The translations under genes and the position numbers were made by a program. Below, one piece after another: positions 16,947-25,293 of a stretch of 64,000 nt of DNA. Every line of letters starts with the position of its first letter. The first letter of the stretch is position 1. The stretch is from assembly GCA_020629545.1 (NCBI GenBank), contig JAHDDC010000004.1, positions 1-64,000 of the forward strand. Direction: 5' to 3'. Source of the stretch: Hellea sp. (GTDB taxonomy: Bacteria > Pseudomonadota > Alphaproteobacteria > Caulobacterales > Maricaulaceae). The notes beneath the pieces are model-generated. The model was not told where the DNA came from and ran no database searches. It was given only the letters and a program-made list of their open reading frames with translations.

Positions 16947-18182
16947 ATGAAACGAGTCTATCTTACAAGCGCAGCGCTTTTTTTGTTAGGCGCCTGCCAG
17001 ACTGTGCCCTCCCCCCATTCTCCTACACAGGTTCTTGAAAAGGCGACAAGTCCGGCTCTATGCGCTAATGATATTGCGGAAATCCGAGATGATTTTCTTA
17101 CAGCGCGGGTCAGCGGATGTGATATAAATTCTACTACGGCCGTTCAAATTTCTATTAGACCTGAAAAAACAACAGACCCTCAAGGTAAGCCCATCAATAA
17201 CAGCGCCTGGTATGGCTTTCGGGTTGACCCAATTCAGTCAGGGACTTTGGATGTTACGCTCCAATATTTCAATGGCAAACACCGCTATCATCCTAAAATA
17301 AGCTATGATGGAACAAATTGGGAGTTTTTGGATGAGCGCAAAATAGACAAGATAGCCGAAGACAAAACCCAAATATCGCTGGACCTGGATGGTCGTCCTT
17401 TTTTCATCTCCGCCCAGGAAATTTTTACGCCCAAAGGCCATGATAATTGGACAGATAAACTGGCTCAAAAATCGTTTGTGACAAAGTCTGAAATTGGGCG
17501 TTCACGAGAAGATCGTCCGATATATATGCTGGAAATTGAAACAGAGCCGACCAAGAAAAAACCCTATGTCATGTGGGTCGGGCGTCAGCATCCGCCGGAA
17601 TTAACCGGTGCTCTTGCGCTAATCCCCTTCTCAGAGAAAGTTTTTGATGAAAGCAAATTGTCAAAAGAATTTCTGGATAATTTCAATATCTTGATTGTAC
17701 CAATGATCAATCCAGACGGCGTGGTTCACGGAAACTGGCGTTTTAATATGGGAGGTATGGATCTGAACAGGGATTGGGGACCTTTTACTCAACCGGAAAC
17801 GCGGGCTGTTCTTGGCGCTCTAGAAAGATTTAAATCAGGAGAAAAAAACATTGCTTTTTTCTTAGACTTCCATTCAACTTGGAGAAATCTTTTATACACC
17901 CAAGCCGATGATGAACCGACCACTCCGCCTATGTTCGCCAGAGACTGGCTAAAGGCTGTAGACGACCGTCTCGATGACGAGATCTATCCTTTTACGCGTG
18001 AAGCACGTCACAACTCGGGAAAACCTATTTCTAAAAACTATATGTATGACACCTTTGGTATTTCTGCGATCACATATGAAGTCGGTGACGCAACCCCGCG
18101 ATCAGCGATAAAGCTATCAGCCAAAGTCTTTGCCGAGGAAATGATGCGTCTATTGCTTGAGCATTATGAGGATAAACCATGA
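16947..18182 (+). CDS. M14-family zinc carboxypeptidase lipoprotein
   Basis: A 411-residue protein with a lipobox signal (LFLLGAC, Cys about residue 17), so probably membrane-anchored in the periplasm. An N-terminal beta domain (about 45-165) precedes an M14 catalytic domain of the cytosolic-carboxypeptidase-like type. Zinc ligands are visible as H and E in GRQHPPE and H in DFHSTW. Substrate-pocket motifs are NPDGVVHGNWRFNMGGMDLN and RDWGPF, and the probable catalytic Glu is in TYEVGD. It would remove C-terminal residues from peptides. ATG 16947 follows a GGAGAGG ribosome site; an upstream TTG at 16935 is rejected. The stop overlaps the start of the deacylase gene by four bases (ATGA), so the two are translationally coupled and likely act on the same material. 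Confidence 0.85.
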   Translation: MKRVYLTSAALFLLGACQTVPSPHSPTQVLEKATSPALCANDIAEIRDDFLTARVSGCDINSTTAVQISIRPEKTTDPQGKPINNSAWYGFRVDPIQSGTLDVTLQYFNGKHRYHPKISYDGTNWEFLDERKIDKIAEDKTQISLDLDGRPFFISAQEIFTPKGHDNWTDKLAQKSFVTKSEIGRSREDRPIYMLEIETEPTKKKPYVMWVGRQHPPELTGALALIPFSEKVFDESKLSKEFLDNFNILIVPMINPDGVVHGNWRFNMGGMDLNRDWGPFTQPETRAVLGALERFKSGEKNIAFFLDFHSTWRNLLYTQADDEPTTPPMFARDWLKAVDDRLDDEIYPFTREARHNSGKPISKNYMYDTFGISAITYEVGDATPRSAIKLSAKVFAEEMMRLLLEHYEDKP

Positions 18183-19756
18183 GACTGTTTGCCTGCTTGG
18201 TGATCATATTTTGTCTTACGGCCTGCCAAAAAACCCTAGAAGCTGACTACCTCATTAAAGGCGGCACTGTTTTCCGAGGAGACAATACCCCAGGTGAAAA
18301 CCTTGTTGTCGCGATAAAGGCGGACGAAATCATCTATATTGGCGCTTCCAGTGAAAATATCGAGGCGGGACACGTTATTGATGCGACCGGGCTTTATGTG
18401 CTCCCGGGCTTTATCGACCCACATACTCATTCCATGGGCGAGCTTTTCAACGAAGACCCGGACCTACGGCGCAATGTAAATTACCTCACACAAGGTGTGA
18501 CGACGGTCGTCAATGGCAATGACGGATTCGGCGACCCGGATATTCGTGCTCTCGTCGAGAAAGTCCGTGCCGATGGTATCGGTACAAATACGGCGTTCTT
18601 TTTGGGCCATGGTGCTTTGCGTGAACAAGTTATGGGACGTGAACAGCGCGCACCTAGTGAAAAAGAACTGGAAGAAATGAGACTTCAAGTCAGCGCGGCG
18701 ATGGAAGCTGGAGCTCTAGGTCTGTCTACAGGATTATTTTACGCGCCGGGAAGTTTCTCTGACACCGAAGAAATTATCTCTCTAGCGAAAGTCGCAGCGG
18801 AACATGGGGGCGTCTATGACAGCCATATCCGGGACGAAGCAACATATAGTATAGGCCTTGAGGCCGCTATTGCAGAGGTGATTGAAATCGCTGAGAAAGC
18901 AGATGTTCACGTCAATATTGCTCACATAAAAGCGCTAGGTGTTGATGTATGGGGGAAAAGCGTTCCGTTGGTTGCAACAATCGAAGCAGCCCAGGCGCGC
19001 GGCCTGTCAATTTCAGCTGATCAATATCCGTGGCAGGCCTCCGGTACTCGTATCTCTAATGCTTTGTTGCCTCGCTGGGTTAAAGCGGGCGGCCAAGAGC
19101 AATACATGGCTCGGCTAAATGATTCTGATTTATTAGTAAAAATCAAATCTGAAACAAAAGAGAACCTGCGTAAAAGGGGCGGCGGCGATGCCGTCCTAAT
19201 AACGCAAAATAAAAACAATTGGCAAAATAAAACCCTCACGCAAATCGCTGAGGAACAAAATCTTTCACCTGTTGAGATGGCGATTGAGATAGCGCGCCAA
19301 GGCGATGCACGTATTGCCTCTTTTAATATGAACTCGGATGATATCGAGAACTTTATGGCTCAGCCTTGGGTCATGACAAGCTCAGATGGCAGCACTGGCC
19401 ATCCCCGTAAATTTGCCAGTTATCCTGAAAAATACCAGAGCTATGTCATTGGAAAATCCATTATGCCTGTGGAGACCTTTTTTTACCGCAGCAGCGGTCT
19501 TGTCGCCGATAATTTCAATCTTTGCGGTCGCGGTTATTTAAAAGATGATTATGCAGCGGATATCCTCATTCTTGACCCTCAAAAGTTCGCACCTCGCGCA
19601 GACTTTCAAAGCCCGACGGAGCTTTCTGACGGCGTTGTTCACCTTTTTGTCAATGGCAAGCCTGCCATTTTAGAAGGCGCCGTGCAGGACACTCTTTCTG
19701 GACAATTTGTGCCGCGATGTTCTCAAAACAATAAGGAGCCCAGCCATGCTGAATAA
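18179..19756 (+). CDS. N-acyl-D-amino-acid deacylase (D-aminoacylase family) lipoprotein
   Basis: A 525-residue amidohydrolase with a lipoprotein signal (IIFCLTAC). Metal and catalytic motifs of the D-aminoacylase family are present: HTH in GFIDPHTHSMG, H in DSHIRDE, H in NIAHIKALG, and the catalytic Asp in MTSSDGSTGHPRK. The usual GNCG segment, whose Cys bridges the metals in the Alcaligenes enzyme (from memory), reads GNDG here, so the bridging Cys is replaced by Asp. The C-terminal beta-sandwich (YAADILILDPQKFAP ... HLFVNGKPAILEG) is complete. It would release D-amino acids from N-acyl-D-amino acids or D-amino-acid-containing peptides in the periplasm. It overlaps the genes on both sides (4 and 11 bases), showing tight coupling with the carboxypeptidase and the symporter. 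Confidence 0.85.
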   Translation: MRLFACLVIIFCLTACQKTLEADYLIKGGTVFRGDNTPGENLVVAIKADEIIYIGASSENIEAGHVIDATGLYVLPGFIDPHTHSMGELFNEDPDLRRNVNYLTQGVTTVVNGNDGFGDPDIRALVEKVRADGIGTNTAFFLGHGALREQVMGREQRAPSEKELEEMRLQVSAAMEAGALGLSTGLFYAPGSFSDTEEIISLAKVAAEHGGVYDSHIRDEATYSIGLEAAIAEVIEIAEKADVHVNIAHIKALGVDVWGKSVPLVATIEAAQARGLSISADQYPWQASGTRISNALLPRWVKAGGQEQYMARLNDSDLLVKIKSETKENLRKRGGGDAVLITQNKNNWQNKTLTQIAEEQNLSPVEMAIEIARQGDARIASFNMNSDDIENFMAQPWVMTSSDGSTGHPRKFASYPEKYQSYVIGKSIMPVETFFYRSSGLVADNFNLCGRGYLKDDYAADILILDPQKFAPRADFQSPTELSDGVVHLFVNGKPAILEGAVQDTLSGQFVPRCSQNNKEPSHAE

Positions 19757-20984
19757 ACTGATAGCCCTTGGCCTTGTTTTAGGCCTTCTGGTTGGGCTCG
19801 GCGCTTCAATGACTGGAAATGATGCATTGCACGCAATCGCCCGCGAATCCGCACCTCTGGGCAAGCTCTTCATCAATGCCATTAAAATGGTGGTTCTGCC
19901 GCTTGTGGTTACCGTTATCTTTGCCAGTATCGCTAAGCTCGGCGATCCTGCCACTCTCGGAAAGATTGGGGGTAAAACCCTGGCCTTTTACTGGGTCACG
20001 CTCATTCCCGCCATCATCATCGGCATGACCGTCATGACTATTGGTCTAAAATTCACGCCAGATATTATCGTGCCGGATGCCGATCCCGCACAAGTTCCGC
20101 AATTGCAATCCATAACGGATTTTCTGGTTGGGCTTGTTCCCCCTAATCCCTTTGAGGCCGCAGCCAAGGGCGCACTCCTGCCACTCATTGTATTTACAGC
20201 TATTCTTGCCGCTGCAACCGGCACGCTCGCGATTGAAAAACGAACACGCCTGATAACCGCAGCCGAAGACCTCTCCGAAGCTCTTATCAAAATGGTTTGG
20301 TGGATCTTATATCTGGCCCCCATCGGTATATTTGGACTTATCGCACCGGCCACAGCAAAGATGGGCTGGAGCCTATTGCAAAGTCTCGGAGTTTTTATTG
20401 CCTGCGTGTTCATCGGCTTGTTGATACTTTTGTTCGTTTTGTTTCTACCGCTCAACATGTTTATCGGCAAAATCAAACCATTAGATTTCATCAAAGGGAT
20501 CTGGGGCGCAATATCTGTTGCCTTCTCCACTACCAGCACCGCGGCAGCCATCCCGGTCTCTCTAAGGGAAACCACTGAAAATCTGAAAGTCTCAGAAACT
20601 GTTGCTGATATTTTAGTACCGCTAGGTGCATCATTATACAGGCCAGGCAGTGCCTTGTTTCAAGGCGCGGCGATTATTTTTCTCGCCCATATTTTCAATG
20701 TTCCTATCTCCATGGCCGAAGCCGGCGCCATCATTTTGGCGACCTTCCTGGTCTCGTTGACCGTCGCGCCGGTCCCGTCTTCTAGCATTGTTACCATGGC
20801 TCCGGCCTTAAGTTCCATCGGCGTTCCCGCAACAGGATTGGGAATATTATTTGGCATCGACCGTATCCCGGACATGATGCGGACTTGCGTCAATGTTATA
20901 GGGCAAATCTCAACGGCAGTATTGGTCGATCGAACACAAACAAATTCTCAAAAGGATCTATCCCATCATGACAAACCCGATTGA
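19746..20984 (+). CDS. DAACS-family amino acid/dicarboxylate symporter with atypical cation sites
   Basis: A 412-residue inner-membrane transporter of the glutamate/DAACS family, with about eight hydrophobic segments and two hairpin regions. The serine-rich HP1 loop region reads FSTTSTAAAIPVS. TM8 has IPDMMRTCVNVIGQ, keeping the Asp and Arg that bind the amino acid. The conserved NMDGT of TM7 is replaced by YRPGS (about residues 296-300), and the Asp of NVTGD is replaced by Gln. By analogy with GltPh (from memory) these are the sodium ligands N310, D312 and D405, so classical sodium coupling appears lost. ATG 19746 is preferred; it has AAGGAG just upstream and overlaps the deacylase end. It probably imports free D-amino acids released in the periplasm. 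Confidence 0.85.
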   Translation: MLNKLIALGLVLGLLVGLGASMTGNDALHAIARESAPLGKLFINAIKMVVLPLVVTVIFASIAKLGDPATLGKIGGKTLAFYWVTLIPAIIIGMTVMTIGLKFTPDIIVPDADPAQVPQLQSITDFLVGLVPPNPFEAAAKGALLPLIVFTAILAAATGTLAIEKRTRLITAAEDLSEALIKMVWWILYLAPIGIFGLIAPATAKMGWSLLQSLGVFIACVFIGLLILLFVLFLPLNMFIGKIKPLDFIKGIWGAISVAFSTTSTAAAIPVSLRETTENLKVSETVADILVPLGASLYRPGSALFQGAAIIFLAHIFNVPISMAEAGAIILATFLVSLTVAPVPSSSIVTMAPALSSIGVPATGLGILFGIDRIPDMMRTCVNVIGQISTAVLVDRTQTNSQKDLSHHDKPD

Positions 20985-21444
20985 ACAAAGACTTTCTGAC
21001 CTTGGTATAACTTTGGCTGAGCCCTCGGCACCCGTCGCGAACTATGTATCTTTTGTCAGGAGCGGTCAACACGTGTTCATCGCCGGGCAAACGTCTGTGG
21101 CGCCAGACAGCACAATGCTGACAGGAAGGGTCGGTGAAGACCTTGATCTGGAACGCGGACGCCTAGCGGCGCGCTATTGCGGCATTCGTCTGCTTGCCCA
21201 GATGAAAGCTGCGTGCGAGGGAGATTTAACCCGGATTAAACGGGTCGTGAAACTTGGAGGTTTTGTATGCGCTTTGCCGACCTCTAGCGGCCCTATCATT
21301 CCGCAAATCATAAATGGTTGTTCAGACCTAATGGTCGATGTGTTCGGAGATGCTGGTCGTCACGCCAGGTTTGCGGTAGGATCTCCAAGCCTACCGAGGG
21401 ACGCGGCGGTCGAAATCGACGCAATTGTGGAGTTGCACGAATGA
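20968..21444 (+). CDS. RidA/YjgF family reactive-imine deaminase
   Basis: A 158-residue member of the longer RidA-like branch. The typical core is visible: YVSFVRSGQHVFIAGQTS near the N-terminus, AACEGDLTRIKRVVKLGGFV in the middle, and GRHARFAVGSPSLPRDAAVE at the end. The Arg in HARFAVG aligns with the catalytic Arg105 of deaminating RidA proteins (family knowledge from memory). These proteins hydrolyse imine and enamine intermediates. The gene overlaps the symporter by 17 bases with AAGGAT as ribosome site and closes the operon. Next to a D-amino-acid dehydrogenase, a role in deaminating its imino-acid products is the natural reading. It is distinct from the second RidA in the suf operon. 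Confidence 0.88.
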   Translation: MTNPIEQRLSDLGITLAEPSAPVANYVSFVRSGQHVFIAGQTSVAPDSTMLTGRVGEDLDLERGRLAARYCGIRLLAQMKAACEGDLTRIKRVVKLGGFVCALPTSSGPIIPQIINGCSDLMVDVFGDAGRHARFAVGSPSLPRDAAVEIDAIVELHE

Positions 21445-21499
21445 TTAAACTATGTCGCTTCTAGCCATAAAAATAACAGGCAATTTTTTTACAATAAAT

Positions 21500-23452
21500 T
21501 CAAAGCTTTGCTTGAGTTAGTTGAAACAAATTATCTATATTGAATTTCGCTTCCGGATAGAGAAGTGCATAAAGTTCTTCTGGGTCAAGTGTTTTCGCTA
21601 ACGCAATTTTTAGGTCGGATGCTCGCCAACGTTTTATGAGCTCTTGGTTTTCGGCTCGGTCAAGTATTGTTACGGCTATTTGGTCTTGAGCGGTTCGCTC
21701 CCGCAACTTGTTCAGAAGCTCTTGCTCCTCAGAAACATCGAATTTTGCGTCATATAAAATATTATTGAATGCGATGCCGCGATCTTTCGCGATATCCAGG
21801 GCATGCAGGGCCTGATTAAAAATACTGATTGGAATAACCCGCCCGCCAAGTTTAGAATATTTTTCTGCTAATCGCCTACAACGTTCCTGATCCTCGACAA
21901 TGATTAGAATTTTTGAGTCTCTGAATAGGTCTCCAGCTGATCTTAATGGCAATCGAATATCAAATCGGGAGCCTTTGCCAAGCTCGCTATCGACCATAAT
22001 GTCTCCCCCCATCAGGTTTACCAAGCGTTTGGCAATAGAAAGTCCAAGCCCTGTCCCCTCATATTTTCGTGTCGTGCTGCTATCTGCCTGCTGAAACTTG
22101 TCAAAAATATAGTCTAGCTTATCTTCCGATATTCCAATCCCTGTATCTTTTATAGACATAAGTAGATTGTGAGTTCCGTTTGAAAATTGCCCGCTAATAT
22201 CTATTCGTACTGTACCAGAGCTAGTGAACTTTACCGCATTGCCCATTATGTTCGTAATTACTTGCCTTACACGTCCGACATCTCCAACAAACAATTTCGG
22301 TAACACAGGATCAATATTGACAGATAATTCCACATCCTTTTCAGCGGCTGCCAACATCAGCAAAGCGGCAACATCCGTTACGCAATCACGAAGACTAAAA
22401 GACTCGTTTTCGAGAACCACGCGACCGGCCTCAATCCGAGAAAAGTCCAAAATATCATTAATGACCGTCATCAATGCCTGCCCTGACCGACGGATAAGCT
22501 CGACGAGTTGTTTCTCATTTTCGCCCAAATCACATTTCGACAACAATTGCGCCATCCCCATGACACCATTCATCGGCGTTCGAATTTCATGACTCATGTT
22601 GGCCAAAAATTCCGACTTACTCCGTTCTGCCGCCTCTGCCTTGAGCTGCGCATTTTTTATCTCTGTGACATCTGTTATTGTAATAACGTTTCCGACACCT
22701 TTTAAGTAATGCTGATGGCGCAAAATGTGGCGGCCATCTGTCAGACTAAATTCTTCTTCCAAAACCTTATCATTGTTGAATCTGGAATTGAAAAATTTTT
22801 CAAACCACGAATCAAATTCTTCTCTTGGTACCGGATATCTCTCATTCACTATAAAATTCCAGGCCAGATCTTTTTCGGTCATCCCGATCTCTGGTTCGAA
22901 GCCAACCGATTGACAATATTCGAAATATGCAGTGTTAAACATCGTAACTAAACCGTCTTTGTCGACTACTAAAACAGCGCTTCCCAATACCTCAATCAAA
23001 TCACTTAGGGCCTTCTGAGCGTCCTGAAGCTCCTTCTCGTGAACCTTTAAATCGGTAATGTCGACGCCGACCCCAACCACTGCACGGTCATGAAGTTTTT
23101 TGTGGGTCACTTTTAACCAGGTTCCATCCGGCCCCATCATGTCATGGGGATCTTCTGTATCAAATTGATGAATAACGTATCGTGTGGCCTTATTTATAGT
23201 TTCTTCTGGCGCGTCGGAAAACAAAGCTTCTGCTGCAATACGTGCGGCACGTTGCAAACCTTCCCCTCTCGCAAAAGCTTCATGCAATTCGGGCCATATT
23301 TTGCGGGAAGTTTCGTTGGCGTAAATCAAGCGAAAATTCTGATCGTAAAGCGTAAATGGCGACGGAGACGCATCGATAGCCTCCCCCATCAATCGCAATT
23401 CTTCTACAGAAAGCTCTTGACTAGATTTTGCGTTAATTGGCTTTCTTCCCAC
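21500..23452 (-). CDS. PAS-PAS hybrid sensor histidine kinase with divergent receiver
   Basis: A 650-residue protein with no membrane segment, so a cytoplasmic sensor. Two PAS domains lie at about 20-135 (DQNFRLIYANETSRKIWPEL) and 150-265 (LGSAVLVVDKDGLVTMFNTA). HisKA follows with phosphoacceptor His in FLANMSHEIRTPMNG (near 290). The ATPase domain has N-box NIMGNAVKF, G1 DTGIGI and G2 GTGLGLSIAKRL. The final 125 residues fold like a receiver but are diverged: VEDQE replaces the acidic pair, YDAKFD holds a possible phosphoacceptor Asp, and AKTLDPEEL holds the Lys. It is transcribed towards the RidA operon end. No response regulator or DNA-binding partner is adjacent, so the output is unknown. 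The arrangement resembles Caulobacterales cell-cycle and stress kinases, but no specific homologue can be named. Confidence 0.85.
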   Translation of the reverse strand: MGRKPINAKSSQELSVEELRLMGEAIDASPSPFTLYDQNFRLIYANETSRKIWPELHEAFARGEGLQRAARIAAEALFSDAPEETINKATRYVIHQFDTEDPHDMMGPDGTWLKVTHKKLHDRAVVGVGVDITDLKVHEKELQDAQKALSDLIEVLGSAVLVVDKDGLVTMFNTAYFEYCQSVGFEPEIGMTEKDLAWNFIVNERYPVPREEFDSWFEKFFNSRFNNDKVLEEEFSLTDGRHILRHQHYLKGVGNVITITDVTEIKNAQLKAEAAERSKSEFLANMSHEIRTPMNGVMGMAQLLSKCDLGENEKQLVELIRRSGQALMTVINDILDFSRIEAGRVVLENESFSLRDCVTDVAALLMLAAAEKDVELSVNIDPVLPKLFVGDVGRVRQVITNIMGNAVKFTSSGTVRIDISGQFSNGTHNLLMSIKDTGIGISEDKLDYIFDKFQQADSSTTRKYEGTGLGLSIAKRLVNLMGGDIMVDSELGKGSRFDIRLPLRSAGDLFRDSKILIIVEDQERCRRLAEKYSKLGGRVIPISIFNQALHALDIAKDRGIAFNNILYDAKFDVSEEQELLNKLRERTAQDQIAVTILDRAENQELIKRWRASDLKIALAKTLDPEELYALLYPEAKFNIDNLFQLTQAKL

Positions 23453-23680
23453 AACACACCATTTTTCTACGGTTCCCCTTAAGACAAGGCATGGACCCCA
23501 CTCAAACAGCTTAGCAAGCCTGATTTAATCCAATGTTAAGTGGAGCGTTACCCAAATAAGAAACAGGCACTTAAGTTAACAAAGAGTAAGCCCTAAAAAA
23601 CATTCAACACTTTGAATACTTTTAAAAAAACAGCTTCTTTTCACCAAGCGTATCAACGCACTCGATAACATCTTGTAACC

Positions 23681-24514
23681 TCAGCGACCTCCTGAGCGAA
23701 TCTCCATTCCATCATAGGCGACCTTGTGACCGCCTGGAAGTTCAGATGCGAGGGTCTGATAATCCATATCGATGTGTAAATTTGTCAATACACCTTGTTT
23801 TACCCGCGACTTGGCGATCCACTGGAGGGCTCGGTCGGCATGGGCATGCGTTGGGTGTTCATTATATCTCAGCGTGTCAACTAACCAGGTATCGACTCCG
23901 TTTAGTTTATCTAGCACGTCATCCTCAATTTGCCAGACATCGGGCGTATAGGCCATTTTACCATTGAAAATAAACCCAAAGGCTGGGGTGGGGCCGTGGC
24001 TTACGCCCAAGACGTCTATCGAAATATCCCCGCCAGGTCCTGAGACGATGATCTTATCCTCGTCTTGAAACAAAGGTTGAAGGTCCAAGATCGGCGGATG
24101 AACGCGACCTTCCGGCATTTCAAACAGGTAGGAAAACCTCGCCGTGACATTATCACGGGTAAATTCATCCATATAGGTCGGAATACGTTTCCGCATACGA
24201 TAGGCAATAGCTCGGACATCGTCGATGCCATGGGTTTGGTCAGCATGATCATGTGTGAATAATAACGCATCAAGACGACGAGTTTTCGTCCGAAGAAGCT
24301 GCTCTCGCAAATCCGGCGACGTATCCACTAAAACGATGGTTCGTTGATCCTGGCCGGTTTCAGGCTCTCCGACCCATTGCTCCACAAGTATTGAGCATCG
24401 CGTCCGGCGGTTTTTGGGCTCTGATGGATCGCACACACCCCAATCGCCTCCCACACGCGGAACACCGCCGGATGAGCCGCATCCAAGAACCGTCATGCGC
24501 AAAGTGTGGCTCAT
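23681..24514 (-). CDS. MBL-fold metallohydrolase (PhnP/RNase Z-like)
   Basis: A 277-residue metallo-beta-lactamase-fold enzyme. The N-terminus VLGCGSSGGVPRVGGDWGVC and the metal motif FTHDHADQTHGIDD (HxHxDH) are diagnostic of the PhnP-like group, which includes cyclic phosphodiesterases. Further ligands are probably in GVSHGP and HPTHAHADRA. The exact substrate is unknown. It overlaps the upstream tatD gene by four bases (ATGA) and is the last gene of the dac-tmk-holB-tatD cluster; in my recollection this order is common in alphaproteobacteria. The 228 bases after it contain no obvious terminator or gene. Confidence 0.85.
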   Translation of the reverse strand: MSHTLRMTVLGCGSSGGVPRVGGDWGVCDPSEPKNRRTRCSILVEQWVGEPETGQDQRTIVLVDTSPDLREQLLRTKTRRLDALLFTHDHADQTHGIDDVRAIAYRMRKRIPTYMDEFTRDNVTARFSYLFEMPEGRVHPPILDLQPLFQDEDKIIVSGPGGDISIDVLGVSHGPTPAFGFIFNGKMAYTPDVWQIEDDVLDKLNGVDTWLVDTLRYNEHPTHAHADRALQWIAKSRVKQGVLTNLHIDMDYQTLASELPGGHKVAYDGMEIRSGGR

Positions 24515-25293
24515 GACGACCTCACCGCTTTATCAAAGAAATTATAAAACGCATTTGTCGTTTTTTGAGCCGCCTCTTCAATGGTCCAGCCTCTGATTTC
24601 CGCGAGCTTTTCAGCCACGAGCGGAACCATAGAAGGCTCACAGCGGCGCCCTCTGTGAGGCACAGGGGCAAGATAAGGACAATCCGTTTCAATCATTATT
24701 CGGTTTTCCGGTATCCAGCTGGCAATTTCACGCACATCATGAGCATTCTTAAACGTTATAATACCCGACATCGAAAAATAACATCCAAGTTCCGCAGCCA
24801 CGCGAGCAAGTCTTTCACCGGATGTATAGCAATGCAGCAGAGCTTTGAATGGGTCTTTTTTCATTTCACGCGTCAGAATTTCTTCCATATCTTCATCCGC
24901 ATTGCGGGTGTGAATAATAAGGGGTAACCCACTTTCGCGAACCGCATCGATATGGGCCATCAAGTTATGAAGCTGTGCCTTTCGATCTGAAAAATTGTAG
25001 TGAAAATCGAGCCCTGTCTCTCCAATACCAATAACCTTAGGGTGATCAGTATAGGCCAATATGTCTGCCGCGGTGATTTCAGGATTCTCTTTGGCGTCAT
25101 GAGGATGGGTGCCGACGCTAGCCCATATATTTTCACCTTGGCTCACAACATCAAGAACCGACGGCATATCTTTGATATTGCAGCAAATATTCAGCATCGC
25201 CGAAACTTTAGCCTCAGCAGCCCTTGACCTGACTGCTGACAAGTCATCTGAAAATTTTTCTCCGTGAAGATTTACATGAGAATCAACAAACAT
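24511..25293 (-). CDS. tatD: TatD-family metal-dependent hydrolase (DNase)
   Basis: A 260-residue TIM-barrel protein of usual length. Metal-binding motifs in order: DSHVNLHG at the N-terminus, GETGLDFHYN (Glu), IIHTRNADEDM (His), LLHCYTSG (His) and IETDCPYLAP (Asp). The family acts as 3'-5' exonucleases or DNases in quality control. Its start codon touches the stop of holB, and its stop overlaps the next gene by four bases, so it is fully embedded in the operon. Confidence 0.92.
   Translation of the reverse strand: MFVDSHVNLHGEKFSDDLSAVRSRAAEAKVSAMLNICCNIKDMPSVLDVVSQGENIWASVGTHPHDAKENPEITAADILAYTDHPKVIGIGETGLDFHYNFSDRKAQLHNLMAHIDAVRESGLPLIIHTRNADEDMEEILTREMKKDPFKALLHCYTSGERLARVAAELGCYFSMSGIITFKNAHDVREIASWIPENRIMIETDCPYLAPVPHRGRRCEPSMVPLVAEKLAEIRGWTIEEAAQKTTNAFYNFFDKAVRSS

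Noticed and set aside
19988-20575. 195-codon minus-strand frame inside the symporter gene
   Set aside because: Shadow of membrane-protein codon use; the plus-strand transporter is unmistakable.
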